DNA of 64,000 nt from Dysgonomonas sp. 520 (GCF_010501095.1 NZ_QVMP01000009.1:30732-94731); one strand, 5' to 3'; counted from the first letter of the stretch, positions 15,624 through 25,075 are shown. A program made the numbers and translations. Notes: generated by a model not told the origin, from the letters alone.

Positions 15624-17018
15624 ATGAATTTTAAATCATTCTTGTATAGTATCGCAATTGCGCTGACGGTTATCTTTTCAGCGTGTGATGACGATTTGAA
15701 TAGTGTTGGTAACGGAATTCTTCCCGATGGCGATAACATTGATGTTATTGTGGATTCTGTATACCTGACTGCAAAAACAGTTCAGGCGGAATCTATATAC
15801 GCCCGCACCATCAACGGCTTAGTTGGTAAGTATGAAGACGATGTTTTTGGTACTATCAAGTCCGATTATCTATGCCAATTCTATTGCCCGGACAATGTTA
15901 GCTTCGAAGATGAATACCCGATAACGATAGATTCTGTATATTTTTCAATCGATTTCGACCAATTTGTTGGCGATTCACTTTCGCAAATGGGTATCAGCTT
16001 ATACAAAGTCACATCTCCTTTAGTAAACAACTACTACACGGATATAGATCCTACCGAGTTTTGCGATATGTCTGCCCTGTTGGGCAAAACAGCATTCTCT
16101 GTAAATTCCATTCCTTTTGTTTCCAGTTCATCACTGGGCAGATCGTTACAAATAGACTTGGGGAAAGAATTCGGGCAAGATTTTTATAACGCATACAAAA
16201 GTGATAACAATCCTTTTGCCAACTCAGAAAAATTCAATGAGTTTTTCCCCGGAGTATATGTAACATCCGACTTTGGTTCCGAAACGCTGATAAAAGTATT
16301 GTATTCCTCTATCGATCTATACTACTCATACGTTATCCCCAAAGGTAGCGTGGATGAAGTTACCGATACAACTCTGGTTAGATATATGTCTTTAAGCACA
16401 ACAACCGAAGTTGTGCAATTGAATCAGGTTCGGAACAAAATCCCTGCCGACCTTCTAACCGAAGGAACGGGAGCATGCTATCTGAAAAGTCCGGCCGGAG
16501 TTTTCACAGAATTATCTCTCCCGATAAAAGATATAGCAGATATGATGAGAGATAAGAACGGTGTGATCGACACAATACGTGCCATTAACCTTGCCAGCCT
16601 CACTCTGACAGGTTACACCGAAAAAGAAAATATAACTACCACCTCGCCCACAAGAGTGTCTAATATTCTACTTATCGATTCTGATTCGATAAAAACATTC
16701 TTCGAGCGAAAAAAACTTCCCGATGGGAAATACTGTACAACCGCATCTATAGTAAATCCGGATAAGACGTTTACCAATACCTTCATGTTCAAAAATGTGT
16801 CAGCCTTGGTTCACAACTATGTAAAGAAATATAGCAGAGGAGAAATTTCGGGAGACAATAAGAGTTTCACAGTCATTCCTGTCGAAATAGCGCAAGAAGG
16901 CAGTAGTAATACCGGATATTATGACGTTGGAGTATTTCATTACATGATGCCCGCATCGTCAATATTGAGAACAGACCCTGATTATCTGAAAATGAAACTG
17001 ATATTCAGCAAGTATTGA
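15624..17018 (+). CDS. DUF4270 lipoprotein
   Basis: 464 residues. MNFKSFLYSIAIALTVIFSAC is a lipoprotein signal peptide with Cys at 21. The body matches the Bacteroidetes DUF4270 family: an early VIVDSVYLTAKTVQAESIY strand, GKYEDDVFGTIKSDYLCQFY, many beta strands, and the ending DPDYLKMKLIFSKY. Members are cell-surface lipoproteins of unknown role, usually encoded next to the panC-linked starch-synthase-like gene. Here the pectate lyase gene sits between the two. The start at 15624 is preferred over 15468 because it begins the signal peptide and clears the terminator. Confidence 0.88.
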   Translation: MNFKSFLYSIAIALTVIFSACDDDLNSVGNGILPDGDNIDVIVDSVYLTAKTVQAESIYARTINGLVGKYEDDVFGTIKSDYLCQFYCPDNVSFEDEYPITIDSVYFSIDFDQFVGDSLSQMGISLYKVTSPLVNNYYTDIDPTEFCDMSALLGKTAFSVNSIPFVSSSSLGRSLQIDLGKEFGQDFYNAYKSDNNPFANSEKFNEFFPGVYVTSDFGSETLIKVLYSSIDLYYSYVIPKGSVDEVTDTTLVRYMSLSTTTEVVQLNQVRNKIPADLLTEGTGACYLKSPAGVFTELSLPIKDIADMMRDKNGVIDTIRAINLASLTLTGYTEKENITTTSPTRVSNILLIDSDSIKTFFERKKLPDGKYCTTASIVNPDKTFTNTFMFKNVSALVHNYVKKYSRGEISGDNKSFTVIPVEIAQEGSSNTGYYDVGVFHYMMPASSILRTDPDYLKMKLIFSKY

Positions 17019-17047
17019 CAATAACTGTATGAAATTATATGAAAAGG

Positions 17048-17080
17048 CAAGGGTTAAATACATTTTTAGCCCTTGTTCTC
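17048..17080 (+). terminator. Rho-independent terminator after the DUF4270 gene
   Basis: CAAGGGtTAAA and TTTAgCCCTTG form a stem with one G-T pair, followed by TTCTCTTTTAT. Confidence 0.75.
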
Positions 17081-17148
17081 TTTTATAAAATTGACCGGCA
17101 CAAACAACAAGTTTGATAAAATATATTCTGTTTTTAATATTTTGATAG

Positions 17149-17156
17149 TATCTTTG
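17149..17156 (+). promoter_or_regulatory. -7 promoter element of the LysE-family gene
   Basis: TATCTTTG, 31 bp upstream of ATG 17187. Confidence 0.6.
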
Positions 17157-17186
17157 TTGTACCAAAAAAGAATTAAGCTGTAAAAT

Positions 17187-17813
17187 ATGGCCGATATCGT
17201 TTGGCAAGGACTATTCATAGGAATTTTGGTATCTGCACCGATGGGGCCCATTGGTGTGTTGTGTATTCAACGAACTTTAAGTGAAGGCCGTAATCATGGT
17301 TTAACTACAGGTTTGGGGGCTATGCTGTCGGATATGATATATGCTCTTATAGCAGGTCTGGGTATGGGGTTTGTTGTAAACTTTATCGAAACCAACCATA
17401 TAATCCTGCAAATATTAGGAAGCATAGTGCTTCTCGTATTCGGGTATTTTGTCTCTAAAACCAATCCTGCCATAGGCTTGAAAAAGCAAGGGCAAAAAAC
17501 ATCGCCCTATTGGAAAGACTTGCTTTCATCCTTTTTCCTCAACCTGTCTAACGTCGGTATATTCTTCTATTTCATAGCAATGTTTGCGCAATTCAACTTT
17601 ATATCGGCCGACAATAACGAGCAAAATATAGTAGGCCTTATATCTGTAAGCGTCGGCATCATGCTATGGTGGTTTTTGGTATCAACAATTGTCAATAGGC
17701 TAAGAAGCCGTTTCAACCCTCGTGCCTTGAAACTTTTCAACAGAATATTGGGTTGTATTCTCATCGTTATCGGTGTTGCCGGTTTAATTATGGGTATCTA
17801 TAATTGGGAGTAA
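17187..17813 (+). CDS. LysE-family amino-acid / metabolite exporter
   Basis: 208 residues with six hydrophobic segments, as in LysE/RhtB exporters. The N-terminal signature SAPMGPIGVLCIQRTLSEGR (about 13-33) and GLGAMLSDMIYALIAGLG (about 36-55) are typical. Family members export lysine, homoserine, threonine or related compounds across the inner membrane using the proton gradient. The substrate is not predictable. It converges with corA, whose stop lies at once beyond, so transcription of one may read into the other; I see no terminator in the 1-bp gap. Confidence 0.88.
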   Translation: MADIVWQGLFIGILVSAPMGPIGVLCIQRTLSEGRNHGLTTGLGAMLSDMIYALIAGLGMGFVVNFIETNHIILQILGSIVLLVFGYFVSKTNPAIGLKKQGQKTSPYWKDLLSSFFLNLSNVGIFFYFIAMFAQFNFISADNNEQNIVGLISVSVGIMLWWFLVSTIVNRLRSRFNPRALKLFNRILGCILIVIGVAGLIMGIYNWE

Positions 17814-17814
17814 G

Positions 17815-18894
17815 TTAGAACCATCTCTTTTTCTTCAGAAGCCAAACAGAGATCAATGTTATGGCAAATATAACCAGCCACGCAAAAAGATAACCGTATT
17901 TCCACTCTACTTCAGGCATAATTTTAAAATTCATACCCCATACACCCACTATAAAAGTGAGCGGAATGAAGATAGTAGAAACAACCGTCAATCGCTTGAT
18001 TATCTCGTTCATCCGTTGGCTATTATCGTTGTAATAGATTTCCAATACCGACCTCAATGTTTCGTTATATATCTCCAAGTCGTTCAAAACCGCCCTGAGT
18101 TTGTCGTCAAAATCATTGAAATACATCATATTATCCGAAGATATCAAACCGTTTGTGTTGTGCAGAATATTTGCAAACTCTTCCCGCAGCGGAGACACAC
18201 TTCGTCGCAGAGTCAGATAATTATTCCTGCCCTCACGCATACTGGCCATTACATTCACCTGCTGATCTGTTTTATCTATCAAAATGTCTTCCACTTCGCT
18301 CATAATCTCAATTTCGCTATAAATGGTTTCCACATACTGACCTTGTACACAGTTGAGCAACATACACAGCAAATAATCGGCATTTTTCATACGAAGTTGC
18401 GAACTCGGGTTTTGCAAGACCTCCACAATCCCGTTGAAATAAGATGTAGACGATTCTTGCATACTGATCACGAAATCTTTACCCAGAATGAAAGCAATCT
18501 GCTCTGTCTGCATATTTTTTTCATTATCCACATAACACCCCGACAGCAATAAGAAGCTGATGTTAGGATACGAAACAACTTTAGTCACCCGTTGCCCTGC
18601 AAACAGGTTCCTTATATCGAAACGTTCGATTCCACACTCTTTGCAGATCTTCTTTATCTTGTCTACATCGGTAAGGCCAGTAATTTGAAACCACGATACC
18701 GTATTTGGCAAAAGGCAATCGTATATTTTTATTTCCCCTTGCATTTTTTTATCTGTATACGATTGGTTATTATACTGATAATGCTCAATAGAGGTCGGGA
18801 TATTATAACTTCCCCGATAAGTTATATCGCCTAAAACAAGGGATTCTTTCTTGTATTTGCCCAATTTTGATTTCCTGACAAGATGCTTTGACAT
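17815..18894 (-). CDS. corA: CorA-type Mg2+/Co2+ channel
   Basis: 359 residues. A large cytoplasmic N-terminal domain with long helices is followed by two C-terminal transmembrane helices joined by the selectivity motif GMNF (VVGVWGMNFKIMPEVEWKYG, about 320-340). The ending LLKKKRWF is typical. It should form a pentameric Mg2+ channel in the inner membrane. The motif has Trp before GMN, as in many Bacteroidetes. It diverges from the phosphoethanolamine transferase gene. A -7 element (TATTTTTG on the minus strand, 18927-18934) lies upstream. Confidence 0.93.
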   Translation of the reverse strand: MSKHLVRKSKLGKYKKESLVLGDITYRGSYNIPTSIEHYQYNNQSYTDKKMQGEIKIYDCLLPNTVSWFQITGLTDVDKIKKICKECGIERFDIRNLFAGQRVTKVVSYPNISFLLLSGCYVDNEKNMQTEQIAFILGKDFVISMQESSTSYFNGIVEVLQNPSSQLRMKNADYLLCMLLNCVQGQYVETIYSEIEIMSEVEDILIDKTDQQVNVMASMREGRNNYLTLRRSVSPLREEFANILHNTNGLISSDNMMYFNDFDDKLRAVLNDLEIYNETLRSVLEIYYNDNSQRMNEIIKRLTVVSTIFIPLTFIVGVWGMNFKIMPEVEWKYGYLFAWLVIFAITLISVWLLKKKRWF

Positions 18895-18926
18895 AAAAAT
18901 GTTCTTTAGAAAAATTAATAGATTAT

Positions 18927-18954
18927 CAAAAATAAGAATAAAGTGCTACATTTG
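18927..18954. promoter_or_regulatory. Divergent promoter pair between corA and the phosphoethanolamine transferase gene
   Basis: The minus-strand -7 element TATTTTTG (18934-18927) serves corA. The plus-strand -7 element TACATTTG (18947-18954) serves the transferase. The two lie within 28 bp, so the polymerases should compete. Confidence 0.55.
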
Positions 18955-19025
18955 TCGTTGATATGAAACGAAACATGACCAATTTCTAACTAAGATTGCT
19001 GCTTCTTTTACAGAACCCACAAACT

Positions 19026-20672
19026 ATGAAAAAAGTTTTACCGGAGGAGATTTTAAATATTCTGAATAAAAAGAAACTCCAATTAATATTTTTATTCTAC
19101 ATTCTTCTCATTTTGCCGATACTTTGCCCTATTGCCCAAAATCTTGATTTTTGGCATGTTGTACTCATCATAGTAGTGAATGGCATATTATTTATATCGT
19201 TGGCCTTGCTTTCTCTTTTCTGCTCGTCGAAAGCTGAGAAAATAATAAGTACCGTTATATTGATTGTTTCGATCATACCTTCTGCCATATTTTTGTCTTA
19301 TTTGCTTTTTGCCAGGGTGATGCTCGAAACATATAGCATAACAAGCCTGTTTGAAACAAATCCCGACGAAAGCAAAGAGTTTCTGACAGACTACTTAAGC
19401 ATCTGGGTTATAATAGCAGTGCTCATTTATGTGGCTATACCCGCCGTTATGATATGGAAGATGAAAGCATTTAAACCCCTGAAAATAAAGGGACACAAGG
19501 TTTTATTTTCCGTGCCTTTCATTTTGTTGATACTTATATTTGCAGGACAAAAACTTTCTCAGTCCGTATACATATTCAGCTTCTACAAAACGTTCTGCAC
19601 CTATAAACTGAGGCTAGGTTATGAAGAAAAAACAATATCGTCGCGTCATACAATAAGTTACCCTGTTGAGATTGCAAATACCGACAGCATCCCTCAAACC
19701 ATAGTAGTTGTGATAGGCGAATCGCTTACTCGCAATCACATGAGCCTGTACGGATATCCTCGTCAGACCAATCCTCTGCTGTCTAAAAGAAAAGACAAAC
19801 TATATGTTTATGAGGATGTTACCCCTCCACAGGTGCATACTATACCCGTCGTCAGAACCCTATTTACGATGATGGATGAGGAAAACCCCGACTATTTCAC
19901 CGAAAAGCCATCCGTATTCGAGTTATTCAACAGAGCAGGGTACGACACATATTTCATGAGTAATCAACCCTTTGGTGGCAAGTTCAGAACCAGCTATGAT
20001 GTATTGCTCGATATAGCGAAAAACAGATACCAATTAAGTCAGAAGAAGCAACACGATGAGGTTATCCTTCCTACTTTGAAAGAAATTCTGGAAAACAAAG
20101 ATAACTCATCTAAAAACAAACTCATCATCATACAGCTATTGGGTAGCCACATGGCCTATAAAAAGAGATACCCCGAAAATTTTAAATTATTCGATCATAC
20201 AAAAGACGGTTTGGTTGCCAACGCCGAATACAGAGATCAGGAAGCAAAAAATATGATTGACGAATACGACAATTCCGTCGCATACAACGATTTTGTTATA
20301 AACAGCATCATTGACAACCTGGAACAAAAGGGCGGTGAAAAAAGCGTTTTAATATACTTTTCCGATCACGGCGAAGAATTGTACGACAAACGAAAGTTTG
20401 CAGGTCATGCCTACGAAAAGGTATCCCGCTACATGTGCCAGATTCCTTTCATGGTGTGGGTTTCCGATAAATATAAAGAAACAAATCCTGAGATTGTTTT
20501 CAACACAAAACTGCCTTATTCAACCACAGGATTCATTTATGGATTATCGGATGTTGCGGGACTGAGATACATGGACTACGATGCCGAAAAAAGCATGTTT
20601 TCGCCTCAGTTTAAGCCTGAAACACGATACATTGGCAAACTTACATACGAGGAAGTATTGGAAAGGGAATAG
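19026..20672 (+). CDS. Phosphoethanolamine transferase, EptA/sulfatase superfamily
   Basis: 548 residues. Five N-terminal transmembrane helices (to about 190) precede a periplasmic alkaline-phosphatase-fold domain. Motifs are VVVIGESLTRNHMSLYGYPR (the catalytic-nucleophile region, with Thr after GESL), VRTLFTMMDEENP, and FSDHGEELYD with metal-binding Asp-His near the C-terminus, plus AGHAYEK. Family members move phosphoethanolamine from phosphatidylethanolamine to lipid A or other surface glycans, which lowers negative charge and polymyxin binding. The exact acceptor is unknown. ATG 19026 is used rather than the 10-codon-longer start because it begins MKKVLPEE and fits better after the promoter. 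Confidence 0.85.
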   Translation: MKKVLPEEILNILNKKKLQLIFLFYILLILPILCPIAQNLDFWHVVLIIVVNGILFISLALLSLFCSSKAEKIISTVILIVSIIPSAIFLSYLLFARVMLETYSITSLFETNPDESKEFLTDYLSIWVIIAVLIYVAIPAVMIWKMKAFKPLKIKGHKVLFSVPFILLILIFAGQKLSQSVYIFSFYKTFCTYKLRLGYEEKTISSRHTISYPVEIANTDSIPQTIVVVIGESLTRNHMSLYGYPRQTNPLLSKRKDKLYVYEDVTPPQVHTIPVVRTLFTMMDEENPDYFTEKPSVFELFNRAGYDTYFMSNQPFGGKFRTSYDVLLDIAKNRYQLSQKKQHDEVILPTLKEILENKDNSSKNKLIIIQLLGSHMAYKKRYPENFKLFDHTKDGLVANAEYRDQEAKNMIDEYDNSVAYNDFVINSIIDNLEQKGGEKSVLIYFSDHGEELYDKRKFAGHAYEKVSRYMCQIPFMVWVSDKYKETNPEIVFNTKLPYSTTGFIYGLSDVAGLRYMDYDAEKSMFSPQFKPETRYIGKLTYEEVLERE

Positions 20673-20687
20673 ATTGGCTACCAGCTT

Positions 20688-21440
20688 CTACCAGCTTCTA
20701 CCGGCTCCACCGCCGCCAAAGCTGCCGCCACCACCTCCGCCGAAACCTCCAAAGCCTCCGCCCGAAGACCGTCCTCCGCCAAAGCCACCCATCGGAGGGA
20801 AAAATCCGCCACCACCGGAGCGTCCTCCTGTGTTTCCTTTGTTTTTATTGGAAGACATTATAATAAAGACAAGGATAATGATGATAATTATCGTTACCGT
20901 GAACCCCGAGTCGTCGTCATCCGGATCGCCTTGAAACTGCCCGGAAAGATATTGTATCATCTTCTCGATAGCAGCCTTTGTGCCGCCATAATAATTATTC
21001 CGTTTAAAATAAGGAAGCATCTGATTATCAATAATACGCCCGATTCTTCCATCTGTAAGAAAAGGCTCCAGTCCATATCCCACGGAGATGAACACTTGTC
21101 CTCTTTCGCTTCCTATTTTAGGTTTAATCAATATAATCGCACCATTATTTTTTCCTTTTTGTCCTGCGCCCCATTTTTCGCCGAGCCTGATAGCATAATC
21201 GCTTACGTCATAGCCTTGCAGGTCTTTTACCGTAACCACATAAATTTGAGTAGACGTACTGTCATTATATGCTCTAAGCATCTGCTCCAAATCGGCACTT
21301 TGCTGCGAACTGAAAATTCCTGCAAAATCATTTACCAGCCTCGGTGGCGACATAGGCTGTGGCAGGTCTTGAGCATTAAGTTCAAAACCTGACAGCAAAA
21401 ACGGTATGATGACAATCAAAAGGAATTTTCTCATTATCAT
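20688..21440 (-). CDS. TPM-domain (YgcG-type) exported membrane protein with Gly-rich tail
   Basis: 250 residues. A signal peptide ends near residue 23 (FELNAQDLPQ). A TPM domain follows (about 35-165: LVNDFAGIFSSQQSADLEQM, STQIYVVTVKDLQGYDVSDY, GAIILIKPK). One transmembrane helix (TVTIIIIIILVFIIM) comes next, then a low-complexity Gly/Ser/Phe tail ending GRSW. TPM proteins are envelope proteins, often paired with LemA as here; the molecular role is not settled. The LemA stop TGA overlaps the ATG at 21440 by one base, so they are coupled. A 10-bp direct duplication overlaps the stop codon. Confidence 0.88.
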   Translation of the reverse strand: MIMRKFLLIVIIPFLLSGFELNAQDLPQPMSPPRLVNDFAGIFSSQQSADLEQMLRAYNDSTSTQIYVVTVKDLQGYDVSDYAIRLGEKWGAGQKGKNNGAIILIKPKIGSERGQVFISVGYGLEPFLTDGRIGRIIDNQMLPYFKRNNYYGGTKAAIEKMIQYLSGQFQGDPDDDDSGFTVTIIIIIILVFIIMSSNKNKGNTGGRSGGGGFFPPMGGFGGGRSSGGGFGGFGGGGGGSFGGGGAGRSW

Positions 21441-22027
21441 CAATTATTGAAATTCACAGATGGCGCTTTCTGGCTGGCTGCATCTGCTTCGAAATATCCT
21501 TTTTTATCGAAACCAAACCATCCTGACCAAATCACTTGCGGAAACTTGCGGATATATCCATTATAGTCTTTTACGATCTCATTATATTTGTTCCTTTCGG
21601 TCGAAATGCGGTTCTCAGTCCCTGCCAGTTCATCCTGCAAATTGATAAAGTTCACATTGGCTTTCAGGTCGGGATAAGCCTCACGCACCATCATCAATTT
21701 ACCCAAAGCAGAGCTCAATTCACCCTGAGCCGCCTGATACTTCTGGATATTTTCTTCCGTTAGCTGGTCGGCTGTCAAATTTATAGAAGTAGCCTTTGCT
21801 CTGGCCTCCACAACATCAGTTAAAGTTTTACTCTCGTGAGAAGCATACCCCTTTACCGTCTCCACCAGATTAGGAATAAGATCGGCACGGCGTTGATAAG
21901 AGTTCTGCACATTTCCCCACTGAGAAGAAACTGCTTCTTGCTTTTCAACCATCGAATTGTAAGAACAACTGGAAAAAAAGAATGATGCAAAAAGAGCAAC
22001 AATTAATGTGATTTTTAAAGGTTTCAT
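21440..22027 (-). CDS. lemA: LemA-family lipoprotein
   Basis: 195 residues from ATG 22027. The signal MKPLKITLIVALFASFFFSSC has a lipobox Cys at about residue 21. The helical LemA core follows with the family features VSSQWGNVQNSYQRRADLIPNL, VVEARAKATSI, ALGKLMMVREAYPDLKAN and RNKYNEIVKDYN. LemA proteins are envelope helical-bundle proteins of unsettled function, encoded with TPM/YgcG proteins; here the pair is overlapping. A longer in-frame reading to 22138 runs into repeat-like DNA and is rejected. Confidence 0.92.
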   Translation of the reverse strand: MKPLKITLIVALFASFFFSSCSYNSMVEKQEAVSSQWGNVQNSYQRRADLIPNLVETVKGYASHESKTLTDVVEARAKATSINLTADQLTEENIQKYQAAQGELSSALGKLMMVREAYPDLKANVNFINLQDELAGTENRISTERNKYNEIVKDYNGYIRKFPQVIWSGWFGFDKKGYFEADAASQKAPSVNFNN

Positions 22028-22082
22028 GATTGTCTGTTTATTTATTAAATTATTAGTTTGTTCTGCGCGGAATTGAAATTCC

Positions 22083-22172
22083 TTGCATTCCTTTTGAGTC
22101 GCCTTCGCTCCTCGATTGTTAATTGACCTAAGTCTCAAAAGGAATCAAAAAGGCTTTTTGAGACTCAGATTG
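22083..22172. repeat. Degenerate inverted-repeat remnant upstream of lemA
   Basis: CATTCCTTTTGAG and CTCAAAAGGAAT, and then AGTCTCAAAAGG and CTTTTTGAGACT, form nested hairpins. The middle GAGTCGCCTTCGCTCCTCGA matches the inverse of the core ends in the elements near 4.1 and 59.1 kb, so this is probably a decayed copy. Confidence 0.5.
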
Positions 22173-22200
22173 TTTTATATCAAGCGTACGCCACTTGTAA

Positions 22201-22256
22201 CTTGTAACTCGTAACTAATTAACTCGTAACTAAATTAACTCGTAACTAAATTAACT
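22201..22256. repeat. Short tandem repeat, about 16-bp unit, three and a half copies
   Basis: AACTCGTAACTAAATT is repeated head to tail, the first unit lacking one A. It lies in the 287-bp gap between lemA and tldE. Length variation is likely; no function is evident. Confidence 0.8.
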
Positions 22257-22314
22257 CTATCTTTATTTAAACAAGGTAAATTGCAATTAGTTTCTGTTAT
22301 CTTGATTATTTTTT

Positions 22315-23652
22315 CTAAACTCCATTAAAATTTACATCCTCGAAAACCAAAGCCGGCAATCGCCACGAAGAATTGTTGCGAGGATCGTTGCCTATCTCCG
22401 CCAGATTCATCCACAAAGATAAAATATTACCCGTAATATTCATCTCACTCAACGGTGTCACTGCAATTCCATTTTCTATGAGAAAACCCTCTATTCCAAA
22501 AGAAAAATCGCCTGTTGTAGAGTTACAATTCCCTCCATTAAAGCCTGTCACCCAAATGCCTTTTTTTATTGATTTTAACAAACCATCAAAATTTTCCGAC
22601 CCCAATGCCGCTTCTATAATGGACGGTGATGCTATTGTAGGAGCAACGTTCATTTTCAGAGCATTATAAGTGTCAATGAAATAGGTGTTCAAAACACCAT
22701 TACTTACGATTGTTCCCTCATGGGTTGCCACCCCTTCGCCGTCGAACCAACGTGCACCAAATGCTCTTTTCAGATGAGGATTGTCTCGTATTGTTAGTTT
22801 TTCAGATACAACCTGTACGCCCAGTTTATCTAACAAAAATGAGTTTTTTTGCTGTAACGCAGATCCATACATAGCCGAGATAAGCGGCGACAACAATCGT
22901 GACGACATTGTATTATCCAACAACATTGTATATTTGCCCGATTTTATCTTCCGCTGCCCGATTTTCCGCAAAGCTCTTTCCAATGCAGTTTTGGCAATAC
23001 CCGTTTTTTGAAGATCAGACCAATAGACACGGCTATCGTACCAATATGCTTCGGGACGAGCATCAGTATCCGTTTTCAGCGCAACTTCGGCTGTCAGGCT
23101 AAAAGCCGAATCTTGTGTTTCCTCTTCAAAGCCATTGCTGGCTATCATATATTCGGCTCCACAACCATCACCAAAACTCGCCGTGACTGAAACTATCCTG
23201 TCGTCCGTTCCATATATCTCGTTAACGGTTTGCTTTAGCAAGTCCAGTTTTTCATCCGTGGAACGATCGAAATAAGAAGGGTCGTACAAGTCTAAATCTC
23301 TCCCATCCGATTTATAGTAGCGAGAAGCGTCGGGCAATTGCCTGCAAACATCCTCAGCCAAAAATTTAGTGGAAAGTATCCCTTCTTTTATAAATGTTTC
23401 CAACTCTGCCCTGTCCAATCTGTTTGTAGAAAAAGAGCCGTACTTTCCTTCTACAAACAATTCTATATAGAGTTTATTCTCTGAGTTCAGTTGCAACTTA
23501 TCCAATTGAGTATTACGATACTCGAACGAACTGTTTTGCCCCGTTATAACAGAAACACGGGATGCCGAGCAACCATTTTTCAAGGCATAATCCATCGCCC
23601 AACGGGCAATCTCTTTATGTTTTTCTTCTATCATTTGTTTATTCTCCTCCAA
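22315..23652 (-). CDS. TldE/PmbA-type component of the TldD/TldE metalloprotease
   Basis: 445 residues. It belongs to the U62/TldD-PmbA family but lacks the HExxxH metal site, as TldE/PmbA subunits do. Recognisable regions are ARWAMDYALKNGCSASRVSV at the N-terminus, TMSSRLLSPLISAMYGSALQ, GEGVATHEGTIVSNGVLNTY and a C-terminal GDFSFGIEGFLIENG. With TldD it forms a heterodimeric protease that trims peptides, such as modified RiPP precursors or toxins, in the cytoplasm. Its start overlaps the tldD stop by 14 bp, so both are made from one message. Confidence 0.9.
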   Translation of the reverse strand: MEENKQMIEEKHKEIARWAMDYALKNGCSASRVSVITGQNSSFEYRNTQLDKLQLNSENKLYIELFVEGKYGSFSTNRLDRAELETFIKEGILSTKFLAEDVCRQLPDASRYYKSDGRDLDLYDPSYFDRSTDEKLDLLKQTVNEIYGTDDRIVSVTASFGDGCGAEYMIASNGFEEETQDSAFSLTAEVALKTDTDARPEAYWYDSRVYWSDLQKTGIAKTALERALRKIGQRKIKSGKYTMLLDNTMSSRLLSPLISAMYGSALQQKNSFLLDKLGVQVVSEKLTIRDNPHLKRAFGARWFDGEGVATHEGTIVSNGVLNTYFIDTYNALKMNVAPTIASPSIIEAALGSENFDGLLKSIKKGIWVTGFNGGNCNSTTGDFSFGIEGFLIENGIAVTPLSEMNITGNILSLWMNLAEIGNDPRNNSSWRLPALVFEDVNFNGV

Positions 23653-25075
23653 CCGTTAATTTACTAACCAACACCGACGGCAACCCTTGTCCTACCGGCA
23701 TACCCTGCCCATCTTTTCCGCAAGTCCATGCACCCTCATCAATTTTCAGGTTGTTGCCCACCATTGTTATATCTGCAAGTGCTTTCGGACCATTTCCAAT
23801 AATATTTATATCTTTTATTGGAGTAGTCAACTTTCCGTTTTCTATCAGATATCCAGTCTTCACAAAAAAGGTAAAGTCTCCTGCGCCAATCTGCACCTGT
23901 CCGTTTGTGAAATTGTCAACATAAACCCCACTCTTCACACTTGCAATCATTTCCGACTCAGGCATGTCTCCGTCTTCCATGTAAGTAACACGCATCCTCG
24001 GCATAGGTATGTGACGGAAAGACTGACGGCGACCGTTGCCCGTAGGCTTCACCCCATAATATCCGGCACTGATGCGGTCGTGCAGATAACTCTCCAGTAT
24101 TCCGTCTTTCACAATGTACGTTTTTTGACTCTCGATGCCCTCATCATCAAAATTGATTGCACCACGAGCATATTCGACAGTTCCGTCATCCACAACGTTT
24201 ATCTGAGAATTACATATTTGTTTACCCAACTGATCGGAAAATATAGATACATTTTTCCGGTTAAAATCGGCTTCAAAGGCATGTCCTATTGCCTCATGCA
24301 GCAAGATTCCAGAGCCTCCCGCACCCATTACCACTGGCATTTCTCCACCTTTTGGCTTCACGGCTTCAAACATCAATGCCGTTTTAGCAACAGCTTCCTG
24401 CGCCAATGTTTCTATCAGGTCATTGCCCAGAAATTCAAAACCTTTTCTGTAGGCACGGGACGAATAGCCATTCTCCAAACTGCCGTTTTGCTCCATCGTA
24501 CACGATGCGTACATAACGGCCATAGGTCGATAATCCCACGTCAACAATCCTTCCGAATTGAAAAACAGGATGTAAGATGTTGTATCGCTCAAACTTACCG
24601 ATACCTTCACCACACGATTGTCCAGTTCAAAAATCCGGTCGTTAAGCCTCTGTATAAACGATTTCTTATCATTCACCGAAAAATCCGGCCACGGCTTCTC
24701 TATTTTGTAATAGTTTCTGAACTCCTTTTCATCCACATGTACGGATGAAACTTCTTTAGGCATATTTGCAATGCTAGCCGCAGTTTTAGCCGCACGCACC
24801 ATATCTTCCAAGGCTGTGTTCTCTACATAAGCATAGCCTGTCTGATCGCCAACAACAACACGTATGCCCACGCCAAAATCAATGTTAGAAGATGCTCTGT
24901 TCACTTCATTGTCACGCAGGCTGATATTGTTATTGAAAGTATGTTCGAAAAACAAGTCTGCATAATCGCCGCCCTTTTTCAGGGCTTCGTGCATAACTTT
25001 CTGCAAATCGTCGGTTGTCACCCTAAAGTGAGCAAGTATATCTGCAATGCTTCTATTATATATATTCTCTTTCAT
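23639..25075 (-). CDS. tldD: TldD metalloprotease subunit
   Basis: 478 residues. The zinc site HEAIGHAFEAD (HExxxH, about residue 262) is intact, preceded by the GGEMPVVMGAGGSGILLHEA segment. Other motifs are FDDEGIESQKTYIVKDGILE, GNGRRQSFRHIPMPRM and the C-terminal VGQGLPSVLVSKLTVGG. It is the catalytic half of the TldD/TldE heterodimer. It is first in the operon and overlaps tldE. A repeat element (25165-25315) lies 90 bp upstream. I see no clear TAnnTTTG promoter close to the start. Confidence 0.93.
   Translation of the reverse strand: MKENIYNRSIADILAHFRVTTDDLQKVMHEALKKGGDYADLFFEHTFNNNISLRDNEVNRASSNIDFGVGIRVVVGDQTGYAYVENTALEDMVRAAKTAASIANMPKEVSSVHVDEKEFRNYYKIEKPWPDFSVNDKKSFIQRLNDRIFELDNRVVKVSVSLSDTTSYILFFNSEGLLTWDYRPMAVMYASCTMEQNGSLENGYSSRAYRKGFEFLGNDLIETLAQEAVAKTALMFEAVKPKGGEMPVVMGAGGSGILLHEAIGHAFEADFNRKNVSIFSDQLGKQICNSQINVVDDGTVEYARGAINFDDEGIESQKTYIVKDGILESYLHDRISAGYYGVKPTGNGRRQSFRHIPMPRMRVTYMEDGDMPESEMIASVKSGVYVDNFTNGQVQIGAGDFTFFVKTGYLIENGKLTTPIKDINIIGNGPKALADITMVGNNLKIDEGAWTCGKDGQGMPVGQGLPSVLVSKLTVGGE

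Noticed and set aside
22201..22256. CRISPR array
   Set aside because: The repeat is a 15-16 bp unit directly head to tail with no spacers, and there are no cas genes.
23687..24748. 353-codon plus-strand reading frame opposite tldD
   Set aside because: It is a shadow of the conserved tldD frame. Its product is His/Arg/Cys-rich without motifs. The same holds for long frames opposite the MATE gene (9751-10437), metF (35333-36277) and holB (34336-35226).
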